NCBI RefSeq assembly: GCF_003265345.1
Contig: NZ_QFWW01000007.1
Coordinates: 146,036 to 210,035 of the forward strand
Length of the DNA: 64,000 bases
DNA from: Lentzea terrae
Lineage (GTDB): Bacteria > Actinomycetota > Actinomycetes > Mycobacteriales > Pseudonocardiaceae
Reading direction: 5' to 3'
Both the position numbers and the translations under genes were made by a program. This document shows, piece by piece, positions 16,247-24,321 of this stretch. Within the stretch, counting starts at the first letter, position 1; every line of letters starts with the position of its first letter. The notes below the pieces were generated by a model, which saw only the letters and a program-made list of their open reading frames with translations, searched no databases and was not told the origin of the DNA.

Positions 16247-17047
16247 ATGGCACGACGACTCGTCGTTTCCCTGCTCGCGGCGATCGCCGCACTCGGTGTG
16301 ACGACGGCACCCGCACAGGCCGCCGTCGACTTCACCGGAATCGTGGCTCTCAACAACTGTTCCGGTTCCCTCGTCCGGTTGCCGAACTCAGCACCTGCGG
16401 ACAAGGCGCTCGTGCTCACGAACGGGCACTGCGTCGAGCTCATGAAGGCTGGCCAGGTGATCGTCAACCGGTCGGTCTCGCGCAGCTTCAGCCTGCTCAA
16501 CAGCTCTGGCTCGAAAATCGCGACCCTGACTGGCACGAAACTCGTCTACGCGACGATGACCGGCACCGACGCCGCGTTCTACCAGCTCAACACGACCTAT
16601 GGGCAGATCCAGCAGCAGTACGGCAGCCGTGCGCTGGAACTGTCGGCGTCGCACCCCGTGGCCAAGACCGACATCCGCGTCGTCTCCGGCTACTGGAAGC
16701 GGATCTACTCCTGCCAGATCGACGGCTTCGTGCACCAGCTCAAGGAAGCCGACTGGACCTGGCGCGACTCGCTGCGCTACACGTCGTCGTGCAACACCAT
16801 CGGCGGCACCTCGGGTTCGCCGGTCGTCGACAACGCGAGCGGCAAGGTCGTCGGCGTCAACAACACCGGCAACGAAAGCGGCGGCCGCTGCACGATGAAC
16901 AACCCGTGCGAGGTCGACGCCGCCGGCCGGATCACCGTCCGCAAGGGCATCAACTACGGCCAGCAGACGTTCGACTTCGTACCCTGCTTCGGTCCCGGCA
17001 CGACGCTGAACCTGTCGTTGCCCGGCTGCAAGGTCGCGAAGCCGTAG
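16247..17047 (+). CDS. secreted trypsin-like serine protease
   Basis: The product has 266 aa from ATG 16247. A signal peptide ends near PAQAAVD (about 26). The catalytic triad is readable: His in LTNGHCVEL (about 65), Asp in TGTDAAFYQL (about 106), Ser in GGTSGSPVVD (about 188). Eight or so Cys suggest disulfides. It is a chymotrypsin-fold extracellular protease, without a long propeptide of the alpha-lytic type. It stands alone and ends at a strong bidirectional terminator. Confidence 0.88.
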   Translation: MARRLVVSLLAAIAALGVTTAPAQAAVDFTGIVALNNCSGSLVRLPNSAPADKALVLTNGHCVELMKAGQVIVNRSVSRSFSLLNSSGSKIATLTGTKLVYATMTGTDAAFYQLNTTYGQIQQQYGSRALELSASHPVAKTDIRVVSGYWKRIYSCQIDGFVHQLKEADWTWRDSLRYTSSCNTIGGTSGSPVVDNASGKVVGVNNTGNESGGRCTMNNPCEVDAAGRITVRKGINYGQQTFDFVPCFGPGTTLNLSLPGCKVAKP

Positions 17048-17056
17048 GACATGGCG

Positions 17057-17089
17057 AAAGCCGGGGCGCCCCTGCTGCGCCCCGGCTTT
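17057..17089. terminator. bidirectional terminator
   Basis: AAAGCCGGGGCGC and GCGCCCCGGCTTT form a perfect 13-bp stem with a 7-nt loop, between the convergent protease and hydrolase genes. A-rich and T-rich stem ends allow termination on both strands. Confidence 0.9.
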
Positions 17090-17098
17090 CTGCTTCTA

Positions 17099-17899
17099 CT
17101 AACGCGCCGCACGGACAATCAGGTCGGCCACAGTTGCCGGCTGAGACACGGCCACCGAGTGCGAGGCGTCGGCGACCTCGACGACGGCGCGGGCGTGAGC
17201 GCGCTCGGCCATCCACTTCTGGGCCGCGATCGGAATGTTCTTGTCCTTGCCCGCCACCACGAAGTACGACGGGATGTTGTGCCACGCGGGCTCACCGGCC
17301 TTCTCGGTCAGCGCGGTGTCGTTGACCGGGCGCTGCGTCGCCGCTGCCAGCGTCGCCTCCTTGCGGGACACGTCGGCGGCGAACTGCTGCCAGTACTTGT
17401 CCTGCTGGATCACCAGGTCGTTGGTGCCGTCACCGAGATCGATGGCCTGCAGCGTGTCGCCGAGGGTGCCGCCGGGGAACTTGTTCGACAGGTCGAGCGC
17501 GCTCTCACCCTTCTCCGGTGCGAACGCCGCGACGTAGACGAGCGACTTCACGTTCGGGTTGCCGAGCGCAGCCTCGGACTGGACCATGCCGCCGTAGGAG
17601 TGGCCGGCGAGCACGATCGGCCCCTCGATCGAGGCGAGCACCTTGCGCAGGTAGCTCGCGTCACCGGTGAGCGACCGCAGCGGGTTCGCCACCGCGACGA
17701 CCGGGAATCCCTTGCGCTGTAGGCGCTCCACGACACCGTTCCAACTGGACGCATCCGCGAACGCGCCGTGCACCAGCACGATGGTCGGCTTCTTGGCGCC
17801 GGACTTCTCGGTCTCGTCCGAGGCACCCGCACCCGACGGGACAACCGCAGCCAGCGCCAGCAGGGACCCAAGAACGGCGAACACCTTACGAACTCGCAT
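17099..17899 (-). CDS. secreted alpha/beta hydrolase
   Basis: The product has 266 aa from ATG 17899. A signal peptide (about 1-35, VPSGAGASDE) is followed by an esterase core: oxyanion-loop VLVHGAF, nucleophile elbow GHSYGG, acid in VAGKDKNIP, and His in ADASHSVAV. It resembles the EstC/pyrethroid-hydrolase group of small carboxylesterases. The MarR-family gene lies just upstream on the same strand and near-identical 15-bp elements sit in front of both genes, so this hydrolase is probably the regulator's main target. Confidence 0.83.
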   Translation of the reverse strand: MRVRKVFAVLGSLLALAAVVPSGAGASDETEKSGAKKPTIVLVHGAFADASSWNGVVERLQRKGFPVVAVANPLRSLTGDASYLRKVLASIEGPIVLAGHSYGGMVQSEAALGNPNVKSLVYVAAFAPEKGESALDLSNKFPGGTLGDTLQAIDLGDGTNDLVIQQDKYWQQFAADVSRKEATLAAATQRPVNDTALTEKAGEPAWHNIPSYFVVAGKDKNIPIAAQKWMAERAHARAVVEVADASHSVAVSQPATVADLIVRAAR

Positions 17900-17943
17900 T
17901 GCTCTCTCACTCTCTCGTCGGCTGTGCATCGTGCTCGATTAGG

Positions 17944-17991
17944 TCGTGCACGATGTAAGTTACCCGACAAGTTACCTCGTACGCGATGTAA
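17944..17991. promoter_or_regulatory. candidate MarR operators upstream of the hydrolase
   Basis: TCGTGCACGATGTAA (17944-17958) and the variant TCGTACGCGATGTAA (17977-17991) lie 45-92 bases upstream of the hydrolase start. The inner TCGTGCACGA is a perfect palindrome. The first element is identical to the one before the MarR gene. Confidence 0.65.
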
Positions 17992-18000
17992 TTCAGCTCA

Positions 18001-18453
18001 CTAGCGCTCGGCGCCGTGCTTGACCCGGTGCAACGCCTTGCGCAGGACGGTGATCTCGTCGTCGGTCATGCCGAGCGCCTCACCGAGCTGGCTGGTCATC
18101 TCGCTGCCGATCCACCGCAGGTCACGGCCCTTGTCGGTGAGCTGGACGAGCACGGACCGCTCGTCGTCCGGATGCGTGACGCGCACGAGCAGCCCGCTCT
18201 TCTCCAGCCGCTTGATCAACGGTGACAAGGTGCTGTACTCGAGGTCGAGCTCCTGGACGAGCTCCCGGATCGGCCGCGAGTCGCGCTCCCACAGCAGCAG
18301 CATCACCAGGAACTGCGGGTAGGTGATGCCGGCCTTGTCCAAGATCGGGCGGTAGAAGCCCGTGACTGCTCGCGACGTCGTGTAGAGGTCGAAGCAGAGC
18401 AGGTCGGAGACCGTGGGGGTGGACGCAGACGGTGCGTCGGGAGTGGTGCTCAC
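18001..18453 (-). CDS. MarR/OhrR-family transcriptional regulator
   Basis: The product has 150 aa from GTG 18453; a GTG at 18486 would put the operator inside the coding region. The winged helix core is PQFLVMLLLWERDSRPIRELVQELDLEYSTLSPLIKRLEKSGLLVR with the beta-wing HPDDERSVLVQLTDKG (segments named by their key residues). The N-terminal LLCFDLYTTSR places a Cys where OhrR proteins carry their peroxide-reactive Cys, so it may sense organic peroxides or electrophiles (inference). The same operator occurs before its own gene and before the hydrolase, implying autoregulation. Confidence 0.83.
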   Translation of the reverse strand: MSTTPDAPSASTPTVSDLLCFDLYTTSRAVTGFYRPILDKAGITYPQFLVMLLLWERDSRPIRELVQELDLEYSTLSPLIKRLEKSGLLVRVTHPDDERSVLVQLTDKGRDLRWIGSEMTSQLGEALGMTDDEITVLRKALHRVKHGAER

Positions 18454-18467
18454 ACCAGCCAGACTAC

Positions 18468-18482
18468 TCGTGCACGATGTAA
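18468..18482. promoter_or_regulatory. candidate MarR operator before its own gene
   Basis: TCGTGCACGATGTAA, identical over 15 bases to 17944-17958, lies 14 bases upstream of the chosen GTG at 18453. Confidence 0.65.
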
Positions 18483-18502
18483 TCACGCGACGTAGTCAGC
18501 CG

Positions 18503-19117
18503 CTACGGCCAGGGAAGCACGGTGAGCTCGGGCCACTGTTCGCGCCATCGCCGTGTCTTCGTCTCGTAGACGCTGCGCGGGGCGAGCACGGGGTTGGGGC
18601 GAACGACGAGGTTGAACACGTCGGCCAAGCCGTGCGGCGCGTAGATGCGCCACTTGCCGGTGCTGTCGACCCGCACGCCCAGACAGCAGGTCGTCGCCGC
18701 GAACGAGTCGATGGCCGCTTCGGTCGAGATGTACGGCGGGCAGGGAACGCCGAAGTGGTCGGAGTACCACAGGTGCACACGTGCCTCGTTGCGGATCTCG
18801 ACCACCGCGGGCAGGTCGCCGAAGGCGCGTTCGCCTGCCTCGATGACCTCGTTCTCGGCGTCCCAGCCGAGATCGGAGTCGTCGAAGTAGAACAGGTCGT
18901 AGTCCCTGATGCCCTCGCTCGGCGGACGGCCGGTGACCACGTTCCACACGGTCTGGAACAGGCACCCGGCCGTCAGGTACCAGCCGGGGAGGTCGAGTTT
19001 CGCGGCGCGGTCCAAGACCTCCATCAGCAACTCGTTGCGGGCAAGGGTCGCTCGCAGTGCGTCCAGCTGTTCGTCCACCGGGAGGCGGCCGATCGGCAAG
19101 CCCGGCAACGGCTTCAC
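18503..19117 (-). CDS. nucleotidyltransferase family protein
   Basis: The product has 204 aa. The GTG at 19117 overlaps the recX stop (GTGA). LTAGCLFQTVWN and GIRDYDLFYFDDSDLGWDAE form a nucleotidyltransferase-type active site with the acidic DYD/DD pairs. It matches the DUF925-type family found next to various genes in bacteria; the substrate is unknown. Its coupling to recX may only reflect gene packing. Confidence 0.7.
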   Translation of the reverse strand: MKPLPGLPIGRLPVDEQLDALRATLARNELLMEVLDRAAKLDLPGWYLTAGCLFQTVWNVVTGRPPSEGIRDYDLFYFDDSDLGWDAENEVIEAGERAFGDLPAVVEIRNEARVHLWYSDHFGVPCPPYISTEAAIDSFAATTCCLGVRVDSTGKWRIYAPHGLADVFNLVVRPNPVLAPRSVYETKTRRWREQWPELTVLPWP

Positions 19118-19623
19118 GACCAGGGCTCATCCAGGGCCGAGGCCTCGTCGCCGGCCGCGCGGAGCTCGTCGCGGACCACGCGGTAGGCGAGGCCTTCGGC
19201 GTAACCCTTGCGCGCCAACGCACCCACCAGGCGGCGGATCTTGGTCGTCTCGTCCACACCGGACAGCGTGCGGAGGCGTTTGCGGACCAGTTCGCGGGCC
19301 CGTTCTTCCTCCGCCTCGCTGTCGACCGCGGCCACGGCTTCGGCGACCACGTCGTCGGCCACGCCCTTGCGGCGGAGCTCCACGGCCAGGGCTCGGCGGC
19401 CCAGGCCGTTGTAGGTGTGGCGGGAGCGCACCCACATCTCGGCGAACTGGGCGTCGTCGATCAGGCCGGCGCGGTCGAACTTGCCGAGCACGACCTCTGC
19501 CACGCCGGCACTGATTCCCTTGCGCAGCAACGCGTCGTACAGCTCTTGCCGGGATCGGGCGCGAGCGGTGAGCAGCGCGTAGCAGATGTCGCGTGCTTTG
19601 CGCTGCTCCTCAGCCTCGTCCAA
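19114..19623 (-). CDS. recX: RecA regulator RecX
   Basis: The product has 169 aa. The start is TTG at 19623, 16 bases after the recA stop, with AGGACAGG upstream. The three-helix repeats typical of RecX are visible (DICYALLTARARSRQEL; GLIDDAQFAEMWVRSRH; LVGALARKGYAEGLAYRVV). RecX binds RecA filaments and limits their activity. The recA-recX order is standard, so it shares the damage-inducible recA promoter. Confidence 0.92.
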   Translation of the reverse strand: MDEAEEQRKARDICYALLTARARSRQELYDALLRKGISAGVAEVVLGKFDRAGLIDDAQFAEMWVRSRHTYNGLGRRALAVELRRKGVADDVVAEAVAAVDSEAEEERARELVRKRLRTLSGVDETTKIRRLVGALARKGYAEGLAYRVVRDELRAAGDEASALDEPWS

Positions 19624-19638
19624 TCTCTGCCTGTCCTC

Positions 19639-20685
19639 TTAGAACTCGACCGGCGCGGCAGGGGCGGCATCGTCGGCGTCGAGGGTGGCGCCGATGCCCA
19701 GCTTGTCCTTGATGCGCTTCTCGACCTCGTTCGCGATGTCCGGGTTGTCCAGCAGGAACTTGCGGGCGTTCTCCTTGCCCTGGCCCAGCTGGTCGCCCTC
19801 GTAGGTGTACCAGGCACCGGACTTGCGCAGGATGCCCTGGTCGACGCCCATGTCGATGAGCGAGCCCTCGCGGCTGATGCCCTTGCCGTAGAGGATGTCG
19901 AACTCGGCCTGCTTGAACGGCGGCGCGACCTTGTTCTTCACGACCTTGACCCTGGTGCGGTTGCCGACGGGCTCGCCGCCGTCCTTCAGGGTCTCGATGC
20001 GGCGCACGTCCAGACGCACGGAGGCGTAGAACTTCAGCGCCTTACCACCGGTCGTGGTCTCCGGGGAGCCGAACATCACGCCGATCTTCTCGCGCAGCTG
20101 GTTGATGAAGATCGCGGTGGTGTTGGACGCGTTGAGCGCACCGGTGATCTTGCGCAGCGCCTGGCTCATCAGGCGGGCCTGCAGACCGACGTGGTTGTCA
20201 CCCATCTCGCCCTCGATCTCGGCGCGCGGCACGAGGGCGGCGACCGAGTCGATGACCAGGATGTCGAGCGCGCCGGAGCGGACCAGCATGTCCGCGATCT
20301 CGAGCGCCTGCTCACCGGTGTCGGGCTGCGACACCAGCAGCGCGTCGGTGTCGACACCCAGCTTCTTCGCGTACTCGGGGTCGAGCGCGTGCTCCGCGTC
20401 GATGAACGCGGCGATGCCACCGTTCTTCTGCGCGTTCGCCACGGCGTGCAGCGCGACGGTGGTCTTACCGGAGGACTCCGGACCGTAGATCTCGACGACA
20501 CGACCCTTGGGCAGACCACCGATGCCCAGCGCCACGTCCAGCGCGATGGCACCGGTCGGGATGACCTCGATCGGGGCGCGGCCCTCTTCGCCGAGGCGCA
20601 TCACGGAGCCCTTGCCGAACTGCTTGTCGATCTGCGCCAGGGCCAGCTCGAGCGCCTTGTCCCGGTCGGGTGCTGCGGGTGCCAT
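19639..20685 (-). CDS. recA: recombinase RecA
   Basis: The product has 348 aa from ATG 20685, with AAGGTGG 8 nt upstream; this gives the family's usual length. Walker A is GPESSGKTT, and [21 protein letters not shown] (in part) is the Walker B/L1 region. No intein is present. RecA forms filaments on single-stranded DNA for strand exchange and triggers LexA self-cleavage. A PafBC-type promoter and a LexA box lie upstream. recX follows. Confidence 0.98.
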   Translation of the reverse strand: MAPAAPDRDKALELALAQIDKQFGKGSVMRLGEEGRAPIEVIPTGAIALDVALGIGGLPKGRVVEIYGPESSGKTTVALHAVANAQKNGGIAAFIDAEHALDPEYAKKLGVDTDALLVSQPDTGEQALEIADMLVRSGALDILVIDSVAALVPRAEIEGEMGDNHVGLQARLMSQALRKITGALNASNTTAIFINQLREKIGVMFGSPETTTGGKALKFYASVRLDVRRIETLKDGGEPVGNRTRVKVVKNKVAPPFKQAEFDILYGKGISREGSLIDMGVDQGILRKSGAWYTYEGDQLGQGKENARKFLLDNPDIANEVEKRIKDKLGIGATLDADDAAPAAPVEF

Positions 20686-20734
20686 CTTGGGTCCACCTTT
20701 TGTCGTCTGCCGTTGCTTCGTCATGTTGGACCTG

Positions 20735-20757
20735 ACGCTACTGGCGGGGTCTGACAA
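20735..20757 (-). promoter_or_regulatory. PafBC-type (RecA-NDp) promoter of recA
   Basis: On the minus strand TTGTCAGAC, 8 bases, TAGCGT matches the RecA-independent damage promoter pattern TTGTCRGTG-N8-TAnnnT known from mycobacteria. The predicted transcript starts near 20728 and gives a leader of about 43 bases. Confidence 0.75.
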
Positions 20758-20789
20758 TTTTGCGAAGCCGGGGTCGGAGCCACTCTAGC

Positions 20790-20803
20790 CGAACACGTGT
20801 TCG
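20790..20803. promoter_or_regulatory. LexA (SOS) box of recA
   Basis: CGAACACGTGTTCG is a perfect 14-bp palindrome containing GAAC-N4-GTTC, the actinobacterial SOS box. It lies about 105 bases before the recA start, upstream of the PafBC-type promoter. Confidence 0.85.
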
Positions 20804-20831
20804 AGCACACGCGACACTCCGAACAGCCAGC

Positions 20832-21026
20832 TCAGCGCCGATTTTCGGGAACTTCGAACGCGTTGCAGACCGCGACCCAGACCTCCTTGGCGCTGATTCC
20901 TGCCTCCAGCGCCTGGTCCGCGGTGCGGCCGCCGAGCGACGACAGCACGTGGTCGTGGGCGATCATCTCGGCCCTGACCTGGCCGAACTCCCCTGCCATG
21001 AGTTTGCGGAACATGGTGATGCGCAC
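20832..21026 (-). CDS. DUF3046 small protein
   Basis: The product has 64 aa from GTG 21026 (MRITMFRKLMAGEFGQ...), the size and sequence of the DUF3046 family. Its gene typically sits next to recA in actinobacteria (Rv2738c in M. tuberculosis). No catalytic residues are evident. It is on the recA strand between an MFS gene and the recA control region. Confidence 0.87.
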   Translation of the reverse strand: MRITMFRKLMAGEFGQVRAEMIAHDHVLSSLGGRTADQALEAGISAKEVWVAVCNAFEVPENRR

Positions 21027-21035
21027 CGGAAGACC

Positions 21036-22286
21036 CTAACGAACAGGCCTGCGCAGCGATGCGAAGAGGCACACGACGAGCAACGGCAGCGCGGTGAACC
21101 CGACGATCAGCCCGAGCGCCGCGTACGACCACGCCGTCACGACGATCCCCGACACCGCGCCACCAATGGCGCCACCGACGTTCATCAGCAGATCGGACAG
21201 TCCCTGCGCGGCCGGCCGGTCCTCGACCCGCACGGACTCGGTCAGCAACGCCGACCCCGACACCAGCCCCGCCGACCAGCCGAACCCGAGCAGCGCCAGT
21301 CCCGCGGCGAGCTGCGGTGCGTCGTGCGACGGCGCCGTCCCCGCGATGCCGGACGCCGCCACCACCAGCGACGCGCCGATCGCGAGCACCGGCACGCGCC
21401 CCAGCCGGTCGGCCATCCACCCGAACAGCGGGCTCGCGGCGTACATCGCGGCGACGTGCAGGCTGATCACCACGCCGACCACGCGCAACGACGACCCGGC
21501 GTGGTTCATGTGCACCGGCGTCATCGACATCAGCCCGACCATCGCGGTGTGGCACAACATCACTCCAACGAGTGCAAGTCGCGCCATCGACCCGAGCGAG
21601 CCCCAGATCTTCAGACCGCCTGGCGAGCCGCCACCGGCGCAGTGCGCGGATTCAACCGGTCGGGTGCTCTTCACGACGACCAGCGGGTCCGGCCGCAGCC
21701 CGAACTGGATCACCAGCACGGCCGCGCCGAGCACCAGTGCAGCCAGCAGGAACGGCCCGACCCCCACCGGCAGCCCCAGGGCGCCGGCCATCCGTCCAGC
21801 CGGGTCGGCGAGGTTCGGCCCGATGATCGCGCCGATCATGGCGGCCCACACCACACGGGAGAGCTCACGCGCACGACGTTGCGGATCCGCCAAATCCGTA
21901 GCGGCATAACGAGCCGCATAGTTCGCGCTGGATGCCCCTCCGAACAGCAGCAGCCCGACCAACAACACTTGCCACAACGCGAAACCCACGGCGACAGCGG
22001 CGATCAACGCACCGAGCGCGCCCATGCCGTAGCCGAGGATCAACGCGGGCCGGCGCCCATGCCGTTGCGCCAGCCAGGCGCCGGGTAAGGCGAGCAATGC
22101 GGCACCGGCGACGGCCGCGGTCTGCGCGAGCCCGCCCACCGCCTCGGACCCGGACAGCGCCGCGGCGATCAACGTGCTGAACGCGAGGCCGATCGTCACC
22201 GCCGCCGACCCCAGGATCTGGGTGCCGGTCAGCACGCGGACGACCTTGCGCTGCACGCGTTCGACCTGCGGCGCGACGGTCACCAT
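21036..22286 (-). CDS. MFS transporter
   Basis: The product has 416 aa from ATG 22286 with about 12 hydrophobic segments. GAWLAQRHGRRPALILG (after helix 2) and FGWMADRLGRVPVLAIG (in the second half) are the two copies of the major facilitator A motif. It is drug-efflux-like, but the substrate is not readable. The stop is 9 bases before the DUF3046 start, so the two may be cotranscribed. Confidence 0.85.
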   Translation of the reverse strand: MVTVAPQVERVQRKVVRVLTGTQILGSAAVTIGLAFSTLIAAALSGSEAVGGLAQTAAVAGAALLALPGAWLAQRHGRRPALILGYGMGALGALIAAVAVGFALWQVLLVGLLLFGGASSANYAARYAATDLADPQRRARELSRVVWAAMIGAIIGPNLADPAGRMAGALGLPVGVGPFLLAALVLGAAVLVIQFGLRPDPLVVVKSTRPVESAHCAGGGSPGGLKIWGSLGSMARLALVGVMLCHTAMVGLMSMTPVHMNHAGSSLRVVGVVISLHVAAMYAASPLFGWMADRLGRVPVLAIGASLVVAASGIAGTAPSHDAPQLAAGLALLGFGWSAGLVSGSALLTESVRVEDRPAAQGLSDLLMNVGGAIGGAVSGIVVTAWSYAALGLIVGFTALPLLVVCLFASLRRPVR

Positions 22287-22339
22287 GATCGCGATGGTGG
22301 CACGCTCGGGCCGCGCGCCGACAGGTCCATCAGGGGCGG

Positions 22340-24211
22340 TTACTCACCCGGTTGAACGGACTGCTCGAAGAAGTCGGCGACCTCGTCCGGCTTGAGCTCG
22401 TCGGCGTTCTCCTCGGCGTTCTTGGTGAGGATGCCGAACATCGGCCGTCCCTTGGCCGTGAACACCAGCACGCCGGTGCCGCTCGACGTGGCCGCGCGGT
22501 AGGTGCCCTCCAGCCCGTTGCCGGTCCAGTCGGCCTCGACGCGGTCGGTCTGGAACGACTTCACGATGGTGTTGGCGTTGTTCTCGGCGCCGGTGACGCT
22601 GTCGGTGAGGATGTACTGGACCGCGTAGCCGTCGCGGATCGTGCAGCTCACGACCGTGCCCTTGATCTCCTCCATGCCGGTGATCTGCGCGGAATCGGCC
22701 TTCTCGCAGCCACCGCCGTCCGGCACGTTGCCCGCGAGCTGGCGCAGGCACTTCGTGAAGCCCTGACCGTCCCGCGCGGTGTCGTCCTTGCACTCGTTCG
22801 CGCTGGGCAGGTCCGGGCCGGAGAACGCGAACACCGCGCCGATGACGACGGCCAGCGCCACCACCGCACCGCCGATGCCGAGGAGGACCTTCTTGTTGTC
22901 CTTCTTCGGCGGCGCCTGCTGCGGGAAGTTCATCGGGTAGCTGCCGCTGACGTTCGGGTTCGGGTACGGCGAGGTCAGCTGGTAGGTGCCGCTCGCCGAG
23001 TACGAACCGCTCACGTTCGGGTTCGGGTACGGCCCGCTCACGTTCGGGTTCGGGTACGCACCGCTGATCACGGGGTTCGGGCCGCTGACGTTCGGGCCGA
23101 CCGGGTGCGGGCCGGTGACGGCCGGGCTGACCGGCGCGGTCACCACCGTCGGCGGCTCGACGTACTTGGGCTTGTCGTCCTCGGTCTTCAACGTGATCGT
23201 CGCGCGGTCCACGACCTGCGCGCCGGACGCAACGATCGTCTCCGGGTGGTCCGGGTTGGTCGGGACGATGCCGACCCTCTCCGCGATGACCTGCGCGACC
23301 AGCGGCATCCGGCAGGAACCGCCGACGAGGTAGACGTGCTCGGGCGTGACCCCTGCCTTCTGCACGGTCGTGATGAGGACCTCGGTGCTGCGGATCAGGC
23401 TCGGCCGGACCAACGCCTCCAGCTCGGCACGCGTGACGACGACCTTCTCGAACGGCTCCGGCATCAGCACCTCGACCTGAGGCAGCTCGGAGAGGTCCTC
23501 CTTGGCCAGGCGCAGCTCCTCGCGCAGGCCGAGCCGGGCGCGGTGGTCGTCCACGGACGTCGGGCGCAGCAACCGCTGCCACCCGGCCGGGTCCTTGTGG
23601 GAGACCGCGCGGCCGATGTGCTCGAGCAGCGCCTGGTCGATGTCGAGACCACCGACGTCGCTGAGGCTGCCGTCCGCGAGGATCCGGTGCTGGGAGTCGA
23701 GCACGGAGACGTCGAACGTGTCGGCGCCGAAGTCGTAGACCGCGAGCGGGCGGCCACCGCCGAGCGACGCCACCGCGATGGCCTCGGGAACCGGCACGAG
23801 CTCGCCGGTCATGCCCGCGAGCCTCGCCGAGGACAGCAGCTTGTTGCGCCTGGACGGCCCCCATTCCGCGGGGAGGGTCAGGCGGATCTCGTCGAGCTGC
23901 CCACCTTGCAGCAACGGCGTCACGGCTTCCATCACGCGCGCGTAGATGGCCGCGAGCGCGTCGTTGACCGGCAGGTTCGTCTCGCCGAGCTTGATCGTCG
24001 CCTTGTCGATGTGGCGCTTCGGGTTCGGCTCGTAGCGCGACGGGTCCTGGCGCGAACGCCGCTCCGCTTCTCTGCCGACGTGCAGGGTGCCGTCCTCGTC
24101 GAGGTAGACGGACGAGGGCATGGTGGGACCTCCGTCCAGATCCACCACACCGTGGTCGGACAGCACCGCAACCGTGTTGGCGGTGCCCAGGTCGACGGAC
24201 AGGACGCGCAC
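22340..24211 (-). CDS. membrane-anchored Hsp70-family protein
   Basis: The product has 623 aa from GTG 24211, with GGGGAG 4 nt upstream. Residues 1 to about 340 are an actin-fold Hsp70 ATPase domain (VDLGTANTVAVLSD, VYDFGADTFDVSVLD, VYLVGGSCRMPLV). There is no substrate-binding domain. A Pro/Asn-rich linker (about 350-435) contains several YPNPNVSG-type repeats. One membrane helix (about 444-463) follows, then an extracellular domain of about 160 residues with four Cys. The design suggests a cytosolic ATPase that signals to or from an outer sensor domain (inference). The family occurs in actinomycetes; the function is unknown. Confidence 0.82.
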   Translation of the reverse strand: MRVLSVDLGTANTVAVLSDHGVVDLDGGPTMPSSVYLDEDGTLHVGREAERRSRQDPSRYEPNPKRHIDKATIKLGETNLPVNDALAAIYARVMEAVTPLLQGGQLDEIRLTLPAEWGPSRRNKLLSSARLAGMTGELVPVPEAIAVASLGGGRPLAVYDFGADTFDVSVLDSQHRILADGSLSDVGGLDIDQALLEHIGRAVSHKDPAGWQRLLRPTSVDDHRARLGLREELRLAKEDLSELPQVEVLMPEPFEKVVVTRAELEALVRPSLIRSTEVLITTVQKAGVTPEHVYLVGGSCRMPLVAQVIAERVGIVPTNPDHPETIVASGAQVVDRATITLKTEDDKPKYVEPPTVVTAPVSPAVTGPHPVGPNVSGPNPVISGAYPNPNVSGPYPNPNVSGSYSASGTYQLTSPYPNPNVSGSYPMNFPQQAPPKKDNKKVLLGIGGAVVALAVVIGAVFAFSGPDLPSANECKDDTARDGQGFTKCLRQLAGNVPDGGGCEKADSAQITGMEEIKGTVVSCTIRDGYAVQYILTDSVTGAENNANTIVKSFQTDRVEADWTGNGLEGTYRAATSSGTGVLVFTAKGRPMFGILTKNAEENADELKPDEVADFFEQSVQPGE

Positions 24212-24291
24212 CGTGCTCCCCTCGCAGGACGTACGTGGGTGATCGTGCCACAGCGGGCTTCGGCGGGTGCTCGGACCTGCGCAATCAGAAA

Positions 24292-24314
24292 TTGTCAGAC
24301 CCGGTTGTCATGAT
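24292..24314 (+). promoter_or_regulatory. PafBC-type promoter of lhr
   Basis: TTGTCAGAC, 8 bases, CATGAT. The upstream element is identical to that of recA; the -10 differs from TAnnnT at its first base. The predicted start near 24321 falls one base before the ATG chosen for lhr. Confidence 0.6.
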
Positions 24315-24321
24315 GGTCGCC

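Noticed and set aside
20685-20757. Longer RecA starting at 20757
   Set aside because: It would place the PafBC-type promoter and leader inside the coding sequence and lengthen RecA beyond the family norm.
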